Counted from the stretch's first letter, positions 1-9,047 are shown. The stretch: DNA of 64,000 nucleotides from Cupriavidus malaysiensis (GCF_001854325.1 NZ_CP017755.1:310001-374000), one strand, 5' to 3'. Notes: a model not told the origin generated them from the sequence alone. Made by a program: numbers and translations.

Positions 1-1
1 C

Positions 2-631
2 GAGTCCTGCATCGCCGGCTCGCGCCTGTTCGTCGCGCGCCCGCTGTACGAGGCCTTCCTGGAGCGCCTGGCCGCCGGCGCGGCGCGCCTGCGCGTGGGC
101 GACCCGGCCGACGAGCGCACCCAGATGGGCCCGCTGATCACCGACCGCCACCGCGACAGCATCGAGTCCTACGTGGCGATGGGTGTGGAAGACGGCGGCC
201 AGCTGCGCACGGGCGGCGTGCGCCCGGTCGTGCCCGGCTGCGAGAACGGCTACTTCTACACGCCCACCATCATCGAAGGGCTGGATAACCGCGCGCGCCT
301 GTGCCAGGAAGAGGTCTTCGGTCCGGTGCTGGTGGCCATGCCCTTCGAAGACGAGGAAAGCCTGGTCGAGCAGGCCAACGACAGCGTCTACGCGCTGGCC
401 GCCGGCATCTGGACGCGCGACTACAAGCGCGCCTGGCGCTTCGCCCGCGCGGTGCAGGCCGGCAATGTGTGGATCAACACCTACAAGCAGTTCTCGATCT
501 CCACGCCGTTCGGTGGCTGGCGCGACAGCGGCCTGGGGCGCGAGAAGGGCCGCCTGGGCATCCTGCAGTACATGGAGCAGAAGAGCGTGTACTGGGGCCT
601 GAACGAGCAGCCGCTGCCCTGGGCCAACTGA
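2..631 (+). CDS. Aldehyde dehydrogenase, 3'-terminal part (5' end outside window)
   Basis: The frame is open from the first base and codes for the C-terminal part of an NAD(P)-dependent aldehyde dehydrogenase. The third visible codon (bases 8-10) is the cysteine of the ESCIAGSRLFV stretch, which matches the catalytic Cys motif of the superfamily. The EEVFGPVL segment and the C-terminal FGGWRDSGLGREKG block follow in the usual order, so about 210 of roughly 490 residues are seen. A VOC dioxygenase starts 37 bases downstream on the same strand. Together with the reductase and aromatic-acid transporter further on, this suggests oxidation of an aldehyde or semialdehyde in ring catabolism. The substrate cannot be read from this fragment. 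Confidence 0.93.
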   Translation, partial: ESCIAGSRLFVARPLYEAFLERLAAGAARLRVGDPADERTQMGPLITDRHRDSIESYVAMGVEDGGQLRTGGVRPVVPGCENGYFYTPTIIEGLDNRARLCQEEVFGPVLVAMPFEDEESLVEQANDSVYALAAGIWTRDYKRAWRFARAVQAGNVWINTYKQFSISTPFGGWRDSGLGREKGRLGILQYMEQKSVYWGLNEQPLPWAN

Positions 632-668
632 GCCGGCGCCGCGCGACCCACAAGAGAGAGACAGCAAG

Positions 669-1631
669 ATGAACACGATCCTGGGCATCGACGAAATCGT
701 CTACGGTGCCGACGACCTGGACGCCTGCAAGCGCTTCTTCGCCGACTGGGGCCTGGCCCTCACGCGTGAAGACGCCGCCGGCCTGGACTTCGAGACCTTG
801 AACGGCTGCCGCGTGCTGGTGCGCCGTAGCGACGACCCGGCGCTGCCGCCTGCCATCGAGGACGGCCCGACCCTGCGCGAGGTGGTATGGGGCGTCGATA
901 CCCCCGCCGCGCTGGCAGGCATTGCCGAGGCGATCCGCGGCGAGGCCGGCTTCACCGAGGCCGGCGGGCGCGTCGGCTGCACCGACCCCAACGGCCTGGC
1001 CGTGCGCTTCCAGCTCACCCGCAAGCGCGAGGTGCAGCTCGAATGCGCGCGCATGAACACCTGGAACGAGAAGCCGCGCCTGAACCAGCGCGCGCCCATC
1101 TACGAGCGCGCGCAGCCGGTCGAGGTCGGCCACGTGGTGTTCTTCGTCAAGGACGTGGCGGCCACCGAACGCTTCTATACCGGCAAGCTCGGCTTCGTGC
1201 CGTCCGACCGCTATCCGGAGCGCGGCGCCTTCCTGCGCTGCGCCCCCGAGGGCGGCCACCACGACCTGTTCCTGCTGCAGCTGCCCAACGGCAAGAGCGG
1301 CCTGAACCACGTCGCCTTCACCGTGCGCGACATCCACGAAGTGTTCGGCGGCGGCCTGCACGTCTCGCGCTGTGGCTGGGATACCCAGCTCGGCCCGGGC
1401 CGCCACCCGATCTCCTCGGCCTACTTCTGGTACTTCAAGAACCCGGCCGGTGGCCTGATCGAGTACTACGCCGACGAGGACCAGCTCGACGCGCGCTGGG
1501 AACCGCGCGAGTTCGAGCCCGGCCCCACCCGCTTCGCGGAGTGGGCGGTCGAGGGCGGCCTGGACGGCAACACGCGCCGGCAGAAGAACGCGGGCGGCCC
1601 CGAAGGCAAGTTCCTCACGGAAAAGCGCTGA
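669..1631 (+). CDS. Two-module VOC-family extradiol-type dioxygenase
   Basis: A 320-residue protein with two vicinal-oxygen-chelate modules, at about residues 5-118 and 150-270. The second module keeps the 2-His-1-carboxylate metal set: His155 (VGHVVFF), His214 (LNHVAFT) and Glu265 (LIEYY). The first module lacks an obvious triad and is probably structural, as in catechol 2,3-dioxygenase-like enzymes. AGAGAGACAGCAAG upstream of the ATG gives an acceptable ribosome binding site. It lies between an aldehyde dehydrogenase and a flavin/iron-sulfur reductase, so Fe(II)-dependent cleavage of a catecholic or hydroxylated ring is likely. A glyoxalase-like isomerase is the main alternative. The substrate is unknown. 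Confidence 0.8.
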   Translation: MNTILGIDEIVYGADDLDACKRFFADWGLALTREDAAGLDFETLNGCRVLVRRSDDPALPPAIEDGPTLREVVWGVDTPAALAGIAEAIRGEAGFTEAGGRVGCTDPNGLAVRFQLTRKREVQLECARMNTWNEKPRLNQRAPIYERAQPVEVGHVVFFVKDVAATERFYTGKLGFVPSDRYPERGAFLRCAPEGGHHDLFLLQLPNGKSGLNHVAFTVRDIHEVFGGGLHVSRCGWDTQLGPGRHPISSAYFWYFKNPAGGLIEYYADEDQLDARWEPREFEPGPTRFAEWAVEGGLDGNTRRQKNAGGPEGKFLTEKR

Positions 1632-1724
1632 GCGGCCCGGCGAGGCGCGCGCAAGACAGCAGCAACGAGACAGCAGCAAGACAGCGGCAACGAGACCGCG
1701 GCAACAGCAGGAAGGAAGACAGTC

Positions 1725-2681
1725 ATGAGTACCAGCCAGACCTTGACGATGCGCGTGCAGGCCATGCGCTACGAGGCACGCGGCATCGTCAGCGTGGAAC
1801 TGCGCGCCGTCGACGGCAGCGAACTGCCGGCCTATACGCCCGGCGCGCATATCGACCTGCACCTGGGCAACGGACTGGTGCGCAGCTACTCGCTGTGCGG
1901 CGCCCCCGAGCAGCGCGACCGCTACGTGGTCGGCGTGCTCAACGACCGCGCCAGCCGCGGCGGCTCGCGCTATGTGCACGAGCAGCTGCGCGTGGGCAGC
2001 ACGCTGACGGTGGGCGTGCCGCGCAACCACTTCGAACTGGACGAGGGCGCTGCCCACACCGTGCTGGTGGCGGGCGGCATCGGCATCACGCCGATCGCCT
2101 GCATGGCGCGCCGGCTGGCGCAGCTCGGCCGCTCCTTCGAGCTGGTCTACTGCGCCCGCTCGCGCGAGGAAGCCGCCTTCCTCGATGAACTGGAGCAGTA
2201 CGGCGATGCGCTGCGCGTGCATTTCGACGACGTGCAGGGCGGCCCGCCCGACCTGCCGGCGCGCCTGGCAGGCCATGGCGCCGACACGCATTTCTACTGC
2301 TGCGGGCCGGGCCCGATGCTGCAGGCCTTCGAGGCCGCCTGCGCCGGCCACGGCCACCAGCATGTGCACATCGAGCGCTTCGCCGCCGATCCGGCTGTGT
2401 CGGCCGTGCAGGACGGCGCCTACACGGTCGAACTGGCGCGCTGCGGCAAGCACCTGACGGTGCCGTCCGGCAAGGCCCTGCTCGACGCGCTGCTGGAAGC
2501 CGGCGTCGACGTCGACCACAGCTGCCGCGAGGGCGTGTGCGGCTCCTGCGAGACGCGCGTGCTGGAAGGCGTGCCGGAGCACCGCGACAGCGTGCTCAGC
2601 AAGAACGAGCGCGAATCCGGCAAGACCATGATGGTATGCGTGTCCGGCTGCAAGGGCGCGCGGCTCGTGCTCGACCTGTAA
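1725..2681 (+). CDS. PDR/VanB-type ferredoxin reductase (flavin + C-terminal [2Fe-2S])
   Basis: A 318-residue oxidoreductase of the phthalate dioxygenase reductase/VanB class. The RSYSL motif (residues 53-57) marks the flavin-binding barrel, GGIGITPI (117-124) and CGPGPML (193-199) mark the NAD(P)H domain, and a plant-type [2Fe-2S] ferredoxin domain sits at the C terminus with Cys267, Cys272, Cys275 and Cys305. Such reductases pass electrons from NADH to a Rieske oxygenase or demethylase. No oxygenase component is visible in this window, so the partner is probably upstream of base 1. The start follows a GGAAGG ribosome binding site. It probably shares a transcript with the preceding VOC gene (93-base gap). 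Confidence 0.88.
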   Translation: MSTSQTLTMRVQAMRYEARGIVSVELRAVDGSELPAYTPGAHIDLHLGNGLVRSYSLCGAPEQRDRYVVGVLNDRASRGGSRYVHEQLRVGSTLTVGVPRNHFELDEGAAHTVLVAGGIGITPIACMARRLAQLGRSFELVYCARSREEAAFLDELEQYGDALRVHFDDVQGGPPDLPARLAGHGADTHFYCCGPGPMLQAFEAACAGHGHQHVHIERFAADPAVSAVQDGAYTVELARCGKHLTVPSGKALLDALLEAGVDVDHSCREGVCGSCETRVLEGVPEHRDSVLSKNERESGKTMMVCVSGCKGARLVLDL

Positions 2682-2724
2682 GGCTCGCGGGGAAGCAAGA
2701 GAGCCGCCAATCCAGGCATGAAAC

Positions 2725-2747
2725 GCCGCCGGCCGCGCGCCGGCGGC
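2725..2747. terminator. GC-rich hairpin between reductase and MFS gene
   Basis: Nine-base perfect arms GCCGCCGGC / GCCGGCGGC enclose a five-base CGCGC loop. There is no T-run on either strand, so it could be a weak terminator or an RNA-stabilising stem within the operon rather than a true intrinsic terminator. Confidence 0.35.
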
Positions 2748-2909
2748 ACGATCCCGGCATGGGGACATCCGGCACGGCGGTTGCAGACCGTCAGTAGACC
2801 GGAGGCACGCGCAGGCATCCCGCCGCTCGCGCAGGCCGCCCTGCCAGACGCCGCTCGCGCGCCGGCCCACCAGCCGCGCGCCCCCGGCCGACACCACGAA
2901 AGGCATAGC

Positions 2910-4373
2910 GTGTTGATCCAGAGACAAGAAACCGCCCCCCTGGCCGCCGACGGCGCCAGCGTGCCCGCCCCGCCGCCCGGCCTGCCGCGCGACGCGATGC
3001 CAGCCGGCCAGGCCGCGGCCGCCGGCACCACTCCAGGCCAGATCGTCGCGCGCATCGAGCGCATGCCCGGCAACGCCATGCATGTGCGCGCGCGCCTGCT
3101 GATCGGCCTGGCCACCTTCTTCGACGGCTTCGACGTCATCGTCATCGCCGCCACGCTGCCGCTGCTGATCGCCCAGTGGTCGCTGTCGCCGGCCCAGGTC
3201 GCCTTCCTGATCGGCGCGCCGGCCTTCGGCCAGCTGCTCGGCACCCTGCTGTTCCCGGCCCTGGCCGAGCGCATCGGGCGCCTGCGCACCATCGGCTGGA
3301 GCGCGGGCATCATCGGCCTGATGAGCATCGCCTGCGGCTTCTCCACCTCGTTCGAGATGTTTGCCGCGCTGCGCATCATCCAGGGCCTGGGGCTGGGCGG
3401 CGAACTGCCGGTGGCCGCCACCTACATCAACGAGGTCACGCGCGCCCACGGCCGCGGCCGCTTCGTGCTGCTGTACGAAGTGGTGTTCCCGATCGGCCTG
3501 CTGGTGTCCAATGCCGTCGGCGCCTGGCTGGTGCCGCGCTTCGGCTGGGAGATCATGTACTTCATCGGCGGCGTGCCGCTGGTGCTGCTCTTCATCCTGC
3601 CGCGCGCCGTGCCCGAATCGCCGCGCTGGCTGGCCGAACGGGGCCGGCTGGCCGAGGCCGATGCCGCGCTGGCCGTCTTCGAAGCGCGCGCCAAGGGCCC
3701 GCTGCCGCCGCTGGACGGCGAGCGCGACTACGATGCCCTGATGCAGAAACACCCGCGCCGCAGCGTCAAGGACCTGCTCGGCCGCGCCTACCGCGGCCGC
3801 ACGCTGGCGGTGTGGATGCTGTGGGCCACCTGCGGCTTCATCCAGTACGGCCTCTCGACCTGGCTGCCCACCATCTACAAGACCGTCTACCACGCGCCGC
3901 TGCAGCTCGCGCTGAACCTCGCCGCCGCCGCCTCGGTGCTGGGCGTGCTGGGCTCGCTGGCCTGCGCCATGCTGGTCGACAAGGTCGGCCGCAAGCCGGT
4001 GATCAATGTGTCCTTCCTGCTGTGCGCGCTGTCGCTCGGGCTGGCCGGCGTGTTCCACGACAGCTCGCTGTACGTGGTCGCCACCTTCTGCGCGCTGGCC
4101 ATGGGCCTGCTGGCCAGCGGCTTCATCACGGCCTACGTCTACACGCCGGAGCTCTATCCCACCAGCATCCGCGCCACGGCCTGCGGCTTCGGCGGTGCCT
4201 GGCTCAAGCTCGGCGCCATCGTCGCCCCCACCTTCGTGGCGGGCACCATCGGCAGCGGCAAGATCGACCACGCCTTCCTGGCGCTGGCGCTGGTGCCGCT
4301 GCTGACCGCGGTGGTGGTGCATCGGCTCGGCATCGAGACCAAGGGCAAGGTGCTGGAGCAGCTGGAGGCGTGA
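2910..4373 (+). CDS. MFS transporter, aromatic acid:H+ symporter (AAHS) type
   Basis: A 487-residue twelve-helix transporter. The first helix carries the FFDGFDVIVIAATLP motif typical of the AAHS family (PcaK/BenK-like), in which the helix-1 Asp is needed for transport of benzoates. The loop GRLRTIGWSAG and the later DKVGRKPV (cytoplasmic loop 8-9) are the standard MFS signatures, and PESPRWL follows helix 6. I chose GTG 2910 because GAAAGG lies 7 bases upstream and everything before it is low-complexity basic sequence; the ATG at 2718 would add 64 implausible residues. Context suggests it imports the aromatic substrate of the preceding oxygenase-type operon. Confidence 0.88.
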   Translation: MLIQRQETAPLAADGASVPAPPPGLPRDAMPAGQAAAAGTTPGQIVARIERMPGNAMHVRARLLIGLATFFDGFDVIVIAATLPLLIAQWSLSPAQVAFLIGAPAFGQLLGTLLFPALAERIGRLRTIGWSAGIIGLMSIACGFSTSFEMFAALRIIQGLGLGGELPVAATYINEVTRAHGRGRFVLLYEVVFPIGLLVSNAVGAWLVPRFGWEIMYFIGGVPLVLLFILPRAVPESPRWLAERGRLAEADAALAVFEARAKGPLPPLDGERDYDALMQKHPRRSVKDLLGRAYRGRTLAVWMLWATCGFIQYGLSTWLPTIYKTVYHAPLQLALNLAAAASVLGVLGSLACAMLVDKVGRKPVINVSFLLCALSLGLAGVFHDSSLYVVATFCALAMGLLASGFITAYVYTPELYPTSIRATACGFGGAWLKLGAIVAPTFVAGTIGSGKIDHAFLALALVPLLTAVVVHRLGIETKGKVLEQLEA

Positions 4374-4449
4374 GGCTCCGGGCGGCGGGTGCTGCCCGGG
4401 GCATCGGCGGCCGGTGGCCAGCGACGGGACGGCGCGCGAGCGGCCGGCG

Positions 4450-5364
4450 CTACGGCGCCGATCCCCGCTGCCAGGCCAGCAGGCTGGCATGGCGGGCCAG
4501 CGTGCGGCGCGCGGTGTGGTAGTCGGGCGGGTCGACCGCCGCGGCCAGGCCGCTGCCGCCGCCGTCCTGCTGCGCCGCCGCGTGGCGCCGCACCAGGTCT
4601 TCGGCATCGGCGACCTGTTGCGCGGACGGCGTGAAGGCCGCGTGGATGGAGGCGACCTGCGCGGGCAGGACCGTGCAGCGCGACTTCATGCCGATGCGCC
4701 GCGCCCATTCGAGGTCGGCCTGCAGGGCGGCGGTGTCGCGGTAGCTGAACGGACAGTCGATCGGCACGCAGCCGGCGGCGATGCAATCGACGAGAAAGCG
4801 CGCGCGGATGTGCCGCAGTTCGATGCCATCCGGTCCGCGCACCACGCCCAGGTCGGCGCTCAGGTCTTCGGCGGCCAGCAGGCAGGCGCTGACGCGCGCG
4901 CTGGCCGACAGGATCGCGCCGGCATTGACGAGGCCGCGTGCCGATTCCAGGGTCGGCACGATCTCGGTGGCGCCGGCCGGGAGGCCGAGCGCCTGCTCCA
5001 GCGCGCCGATCTCGGCGTCCAGGGCACGGATCTGCTCGGCACGCTCGACGTGCGGCAGCAGGATCGCCGTCGGCGCGCCCGGCATGACGCCGCGCAGGTC
5101 GTCGCCGCCATCGCGCTCGAGCAGGTTGATGCGCACGGCGCCGACCGCGCCGCGTTGGCGGCACGCCGCCATCAGCGCGACGATGCGGGCACGCGCGGCG
5201 GGGCGGTCCTCGGCCGCGGTGAACTCTTCCAGGTCGGCGACCAGGACATCGGCGCCGCTGTCGAGGCCGGCCTGCTGCCGCGCCGCGTCCAGTCCGGGCA
5301 CGAACAGCCAGCTGCGCCGCAGGATCGGCGGGCGCGGGCGGCAGGGGGTGTCTTGTGAAGGCAT
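4450..5364 (-). CDS. HpcH/HpaI-CitE-like CoA-ester lyase
   Basis: A 304-residue protein of the citrate lyase beta/malyl-CoA lyase superfamily. It opens with RRSWLFVPG, has VLVADLEEF (metal-site acidic residues follow in AAEDL), the AVRIN substrate arginine region, IVPTLESARGLVNA, and CTVLPAQVASIHAAF near the end. These TIM-barrel enzymes split or join a (3S)-hydroxyacyl-CoA such as malyl-CoA or citramalyl-CoA. The chosen ATG (5362-5364) leaves only 10 bases after the stop of the upstream RraA-like gene, so the two are co-transcribed and perhaps coupled. It is the last gene of the minus-strand operon that starts with the MHS transporter. The CoA substrate is not deducible. Confidence 0.83.
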   Translation of the reverse strand: MPSQDTPCRPRPPILRRSWLFVPGLDAARQQAGLDSGADVLVADLEEFTAAEDRPAARARIVALMAACRQRGAVGAVRINLLERDGGDDLRGVMPGAPTAILLPHVERAEQIRALDAEIGALEQALGLPAGATEIVPTLESARGLVNAGAILSASARVSACLLAAEDLSADLGVVRGPDGIELRHIRARFLVDCIAAGCVPIDCPFSYRDTAALQADLEWARRIGMKSRCTVLPAQVASIHAAFTPSAQQVADAEDLVRRHAAAQQDGGGSGLAAAVDPPDYHTARRTLARHASLLAWQRGSAP

Positions 5365-5374
5365 GGCGGACGCG

Positions 5375-6019
5375 TTACGGGGCAAGCTGAAGCACCGCCG
5401 AGGCGGGCTCGCCCGCGCGCAGGCGCGCGAGGATGGCCGGCTCGGCCTGGTCCGAGGCCAGCGCCTGGTCGACATGGGCGGCCGCCACCTCGGCGGGCAG
5501 GAACAGCACGCCATTGTCGTCGGCCAGCACCAGCCACCCGGGGTGGACCGTCACGCCGCCGCACTGCACCGGCACGTTGACGGCGCTGCCCCCGGCCTCC
5601 TGCTTCTTGGTGGTCAGCACACTGGTGCCGCGCGCGAACACCGGCAGCCGCATCCCGCCCAGCTCCGCGATGTCGGTCACGACGCCGTCGCTGACCACGC
5701 CGCGCGCGCCGGCGCATTGCAGCGCGGTGCCGGTCACCGCGCCGATCGCCGCATGCGCGCGGTCGCCGCAGGGATCGATCACCAGCACGTCGCCGGGCCG
5801 CAAGGTTGCGATGGCGCGGTTGACGGCAAAGGCATTGGGCGTGGCCAGCCGCAAGGTGACGGCGCGTCCGACGATGCGCAGGCCCGGGACCAGCGTGCGG
5901 ATCGCGTGGCTGGCAAAGCCGTCCTCGAGGAAGTGGCCGAGGGTGGGAAAGCTGATGCGGTCCAGCCGCTGCAGCAGGTCTTGGTCCGGGCCTTGAGCCG
6001 GGTCGTGGTCAGCAAGCAT
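5375..6019 (-). CDS. RraA-family protein (HMG/CHA aldolase-like), atypical active-site motif
   Basis: A 214-residue protein of the RraA/4-hydroxy-4-methyl-2-oxoglutarate aldolase fold. The core GDVLVIDPCGDRAHAAIG and GARGVVSDG stretches fit the family. In characterised HMG/CHA aldolases the following motif is an Arg-Asp pair (xRDxxEL), where Arg contacts pyruvate and Asp binds the metal. Here the pair is Thr115-Asp116 (VVTDIAEL), so the metal ligand is kept but the arginine is missing. It may be a paralogue with another substrate. The position between an organic-acid transporter and a CitE-like lyase argues for a metabolic rather than RNase-E-regulating role. Confidence 0.8.
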   Translation of the reverse strand: MLADHDPAQGPDQDLLQRLDRISFPTLGHFLEDGFASHAIRTLVPGLRIVGRAVTLRLATPNAFAVNRAIATLRPGDVLVIDPCGDRAHAAIGAVTGTALQCAGARGVVSDGVVTDIAELGGMRLPVFARGTSVLTTKKQEAGGSAVNVPVQCGGVTVHPGWLVLADDNGVLFLPAEVAAAHVDQALASDQAEPAILARLRAGEPASAVLQLAP

Positions 6020-6061
6020 GATGGGGAATCCAGGGTAAGGACTGGCAGCGGGCTCCGGGTG

Positions 6062-7414
6062 TCAGCGCGGCGCGGCGCCCGAGCCGGCCAGCGCGCTGCC
6101 ATTGGCCGCATTGCGGGCCAGGGTCTCGGCGAGCATCAGCAGGGCACCGGCCGACAGCGTCGCAGAGCCGATCATGTACCAGGCCACCGACGAGCCGCGG
6201 CCGGTCGCGGACAGCAGCGCGGTGGTGATGATGGGGGTGGCGGCGCTGCCGAGCAGGCCGGACAGCATGTAGCTGATCGACAAGCCGGAGTAGCGCACCT
6301 TGGTGCCGAACAGTTCGGCCAGGAAGGTCGCGATCGGGCCGTAGTTGGCGGCGAAGGCGCCCATCATCAGCAGGTAGCCGAGCAGGGCCAGGCCGAACAC
6401 CTTGGTGTCCAGCAGCCAGAACAGCGGGAAGGCCAGCAGCGCCTCGGCGATGATGCCGCCGACGATCACCGGCTTGCGCCCGACCTTGTCGGACAGCAGG
6501 CCGAACAGCGGCAGCAGCACGATGCACAGCGCGCAGGAGATCAGCGCGATGGCGAGCATCGCGTTGCGCGAGAAGCCCAGCGTCTGCGTGCCGTAGGTCA
6601 GGCCGAAGGCCACGATCAGGTTGAAGGCGGTGCCGGTCGACATGGTGGCGATGCCGCCCAGCAGCACCTGCTTCCACGATTTGGTCATCACCTCGGCCAG
6701 CGGCACCTTCACCTGTGCCGCGCTTTCCTTGACCTTGCTGAACGACGGGGTCTCGGCCGTGTTGAGGCGGATGTACATGCCGACGCCGACCAGCAGGATG
6801 CTGGCCAGGAAGGGGATGCGCCAGCCCCACGACAGCAGCGCCTCGTTGGACAGCACGGCGTTGCTGGCCAGGAAGGCCAGGTTGGCGATCAGGGTGCCGG
6901 CCGGCACGCCGATCTGCACCCAGGAGCCGTACAGGCCGCGGCGGTTGGCCGGTGCGTGTTCCACCGCCATCAGCACGGCGCCACCCCACTCGCCGCCGAG
7001 GGCCAGGCCCTGGATCACGCGCAGGGTCAGCAGCAGGATCGGCGCCCAGATGCCGATCGCGGCGTAGTCGGGCAGCAGGCCGATGGCAAAGGTCGCCGCG
7101 CCCATCATGACCAGGGAAACCAGCAGCATGGACTTGCGGCCGACCTTGTCGCCGAAGTGGCCGAACAGCGCCGCCCCGACCATGCGCGCGAGGTAGGCGG
7201 AAGCGAAGGTGCCGAAGGCCAGCAGGGTGCCGATCAGCGGATCGAAGGCCGGAAAGAACACCTTGTTGAAGACCAGGGCCGAGGCGGTGGCGAAGATGAA
7301 CAGGTCGTACCACTCGACCGTCGTGCCGATGACGCTGGCGACGGCGATCCTGCGCATCTTGTCGGGGGCGGCGCCGCGTTCCGCTGGGGTCGGGGAGGCG
7401 TGGTCTGGGGTCAT
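6062..7414 (-). CDS. MFS transporter, metabolite:H+ symporter (MHS) family
   Basis: A 450-residue twelve-helix permease. ASVIGTTVEWYDLFIF in helix 1 is the hallmark of the MHS family (shikimate, alpha-ketoglutarate, proline/betaine and citrate symporters). GHFGDKVGRKSML is the loop 2-3 MFS motif, and RVIQGLALGGEWGGAVLMAVEHAP is the family-typical helix 4 region. It heads a minus-strand operon with an RraA-like aldolase and a CitE-like lyase, so a hydroxylated carboxylic acid is the likely cargo. The upstream 470-base region holds five copies of the GntR-type operator motif, which makes it a probable target of the neighbouring regulator. Confidence 0.9.
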   Translation of the reverse strand: MTPDHASPTPAERGAAPDKMRRIAVASVIGTTVEWYDLFIFATASALVFNKVFFPAFDPLIGTLLAFGTFASAYLARMVGAALFGHFGDKVGRKSMLLVSLVMMGAATFAIGLLPDYAAIGIWAPILLLTLRVIQGLALGGEWGGAVLMAVEHAPANRRGLYGSWVQIGVPAGTLIANLAFLASNAVLSNEALLSWGWRIPFLASILLVGVGMYIRLNTAETPSFSKVKESAAQVKVPLAEVMTKSWKQVLLGGIATMSTGTAFNLIVAFGLTYGTQTLGFSRNAMLAIALISCALCIVLLPLFGLLSDKVGRKPVIVGGIIAEALLAFPLFWLLDTKVFGLALLGYLLMMGAFAANYGPIATFLAELFGTKVRYSGLSISYMLSGLLGSAATPIITTALLSATGRGSSVAWYMIGSATLSAGALLMLAETLARNAANGSALAGSGAAPR

Positions 7415-7514
7415 GACGATGTTTCCGGTAAGGCGGGATCCGGTGCGGGATCCCGAGGTTGAGGCGTTGCGCTGGCACTGGCTGGCGCCGTCCGGGCTGG
7501 CCGATGGCCGCTGG

Positions 7515-7705
7515 TGGTCCGGCCTTTTGGTCCGGCCGGTTGCCGTGAAGCGCTGCTTATTTCACCATCTATGATGGAATTGAGCGGGTGGTCAGGCCAA
7601 TATATCCTATCGGAGCCGAAGCGGCTGGGTTATAGGTAGTTTCTCTAGGTCTGGTGGACAGGTGGTCCGGCCATATGGGGCGGGGCCAAGCTGCTGGTCT
7701 GACCG
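7515..7705. promoter_or_regulatory. Cluster of five TGGTC-N-GRCCA operator-like sites upstream of MHS gene
   Basis: Near-palindromic 11-mers occur at 7515-7525, 7528-7538, 7589-7599 (TGGTCAGGCCA), 7663-7673 (TGGTCCGGCCA) and 7695-7705 (TGGTCTGACCG). They match the TGGTxxxACCA type of half-sites bound by FadR-subfamily GntR proteins, and the gene for such a regulator lies next door. The rest of this 473-base non-coding gap (7415-7887) shows no convincing gene. Binding is inferred. Confidence 0.65.
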
Positions 7706-7887
7706 ATCGCAAGACGTGTGCCAGCATCAAGATCCGGCAAAGAGGCGAGGCCGGGACCGTGGCGCGCACGGCCGTGGTGCCGGCGGCCCGGATTCGGCCC
7801 GGATTCGGTCCGGCTGCGGTGCGTCGGCGGTGCGTCGGTGGTGCGTCAGCGGGTCGTTGCGGTGCGCGGCGCTGGCCGCGCCGCGGC

Positions 7888-8655
7888 TCAGGCGGTGATG
7901 TCCTCGGACAGCCGCGAGACGATGGCGAGCAGGTGGAAGGACATGGCGTGGCGGGCGCGGATGGGATCCCGCGCCACGATGGCGGACACGATACGTTCGT
8001 GTTCGCCGATGGCGGCGCGCCAGGCCGGGGCATCGACGAAGTGCTTGTCTAGGCGCTTATAGAGCGGACTGGCCTCGCACAGATCCCACACGTGCGTCAC
8101 CATGGACGCCAGCGCGGCATTGCCGCAGGCCGCGGCGATGGCCTGGTGGAAGGCGCGGTCATGGGCGAAATCGCTGGCTTCCGGCGACTGGTCCGGGTTC
8201 ATCTGCCGATGCGCCTCCTCGATGGCCGCGATCTGTTCCTTGGAGCCCTGCTGGGCCGCCAGCGCCGCGCATTCGGGCTCGATCAGCATCCGTGTTTCCA
8301 GCAGCTCGAACGGGCTGGCCTCGCGCGCGGCGGCCAGCAGGGCGGCGTTGGCCGCGCCGCTGCCGTCGGCACCCTCGTCGGCCGGCCGGCTGTCCGTGCT
8401 CATCGGCATGGAGCGGTCCCTGGGGTCGACGACGAAGACCCCGCTGCCCACGCGTACCTCGATGTAGCCGCCGATCTCGAGGGCGATCAATGCCTCGCGC
8501 AGCGTGGAGCGTGCCACGTTGAGCTGCTCCGCCAGCTCCCGCTCGGCCGGCAGGCGCTCGCCCGGGGCGAACTCGCCGGCGGAGATCTTGCTGGCGATCT
8601 GGTCGGCGATCAATCGATACAGGCGCTGGGCGGAAACGGCTTGCAGGGACGACAT
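7888..8655 (-). CDS. GntR-family transcriptional regulator, FadR/FCD subfamily
   Basis: A 255-residue regulator. A winged helix occupies residues 10-78, with the signature PGERLPAERELAEQLNVARSTLREAL and GGYIEVRVGSGVFV, followed by an all-helical FCD ligand domain from about 115 to 245. Within it FELLETRMLIEPE, FHQAIAAACGN and EHERIVSAI place the usual metal and acid-binding residues. The ATG at 8653-8655 is chosen because sequence before it is non-conserved. FCD regulators usually respond to the organic acid handled by nearby genes and repress in its absence. Copies of a TGGTCCGGCCA motif on both sides of the gene suggest control of the MHS operon, of gabT and of itself. Confidence 0.92.
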   Translation of the reverse strand: MSSLQAVSAQRLYRLIADQIASKISAGEFAPGERLPAERELAEQLNVARSTLREALIALEIGGYIEVRVGSGVFVVDPRDRSMPMSTDSRPADEGADGSGAANAALLAAAREASPFELLETRMLIEPECAALAAQQGSKEQIAAIEEAHRQMNPDQSPEASDFAHDRAFHQAIAAACGNAALASMVTHVWDLCEASPLYKRLDKHFVDAPAWRAAIGEHERIVSAIVARDPIRARHAMSFHLLAIVSRLSEDITA

Positions 8656-8749
8656 AAGCGGTGCGGGCGGGAGGTGCGGCGCCGCCACGGCCGGTGGGGC
8701 GTCATCTGGACTCGGGTCTTGGCCGTGCCTGGGGCACTCGGCCTGCGGA

Positions 8750-9047
8750 TGGTCCGGCCAATTATAGGGCAAAGACAGGCCGAAGCGATTCGGGTGGGCA
8801 CCGCCTGCGGCGCGGCGCCCGCCGGGGTATCCGGTGGGCGGACCGGCGCAGATCCGTGGGCGCGCTCGTCGCGGGCCGCGTGATGCTTTATTGAGCACGT
8901 TTGCTACCTTGCAAATCCTATTGGTCCGGCCATGCGGCATCTTTCCAAGAAAATCTTGCCACTTCCACAGGCTTCTGCTTAGAATTGGTCCGGCCACCAG
9001 CCCAATTGGAGGGTGGGCCATCCACGAAATCCAGATTGGCCCGGCCA
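8750..9047. promoter_or_regulatory. Second cluster of TGGTCCGGCCA operator-like sites between gntR and gabT
   Basis: TGGTCCGGCCA is found exactly at 8750-8760, 8922-8932 and 8986-8996, with TGGCCCGGCCA at 9037-9047 and a weaker TGGCCGGTCCA at 9067-9077. They sit in the divergent 512-base gap (8656-9167) between the GntR gene and gabT, so the same protein can plausibly repress both directions. No gene was found in this gap. Confidence 0.65.

Noticed and set aside
2718..2909. Upstream ATG for the AAHS transporter
   Set aside because: It would add 64 basic, low-complexity residues and overlap a hairpin; GTG 2910 has a ribosome site and gives the normal family length.
474..4607. Very long open frame on the minus strand opposite the first operon
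   Set aside because: High GC third positions make antisense frames stay open. Its sequence is Ala/Arg/Gln/His-rich without motifs, and the plus strand carries clear families. The same applies to other long shadow frames across the window.
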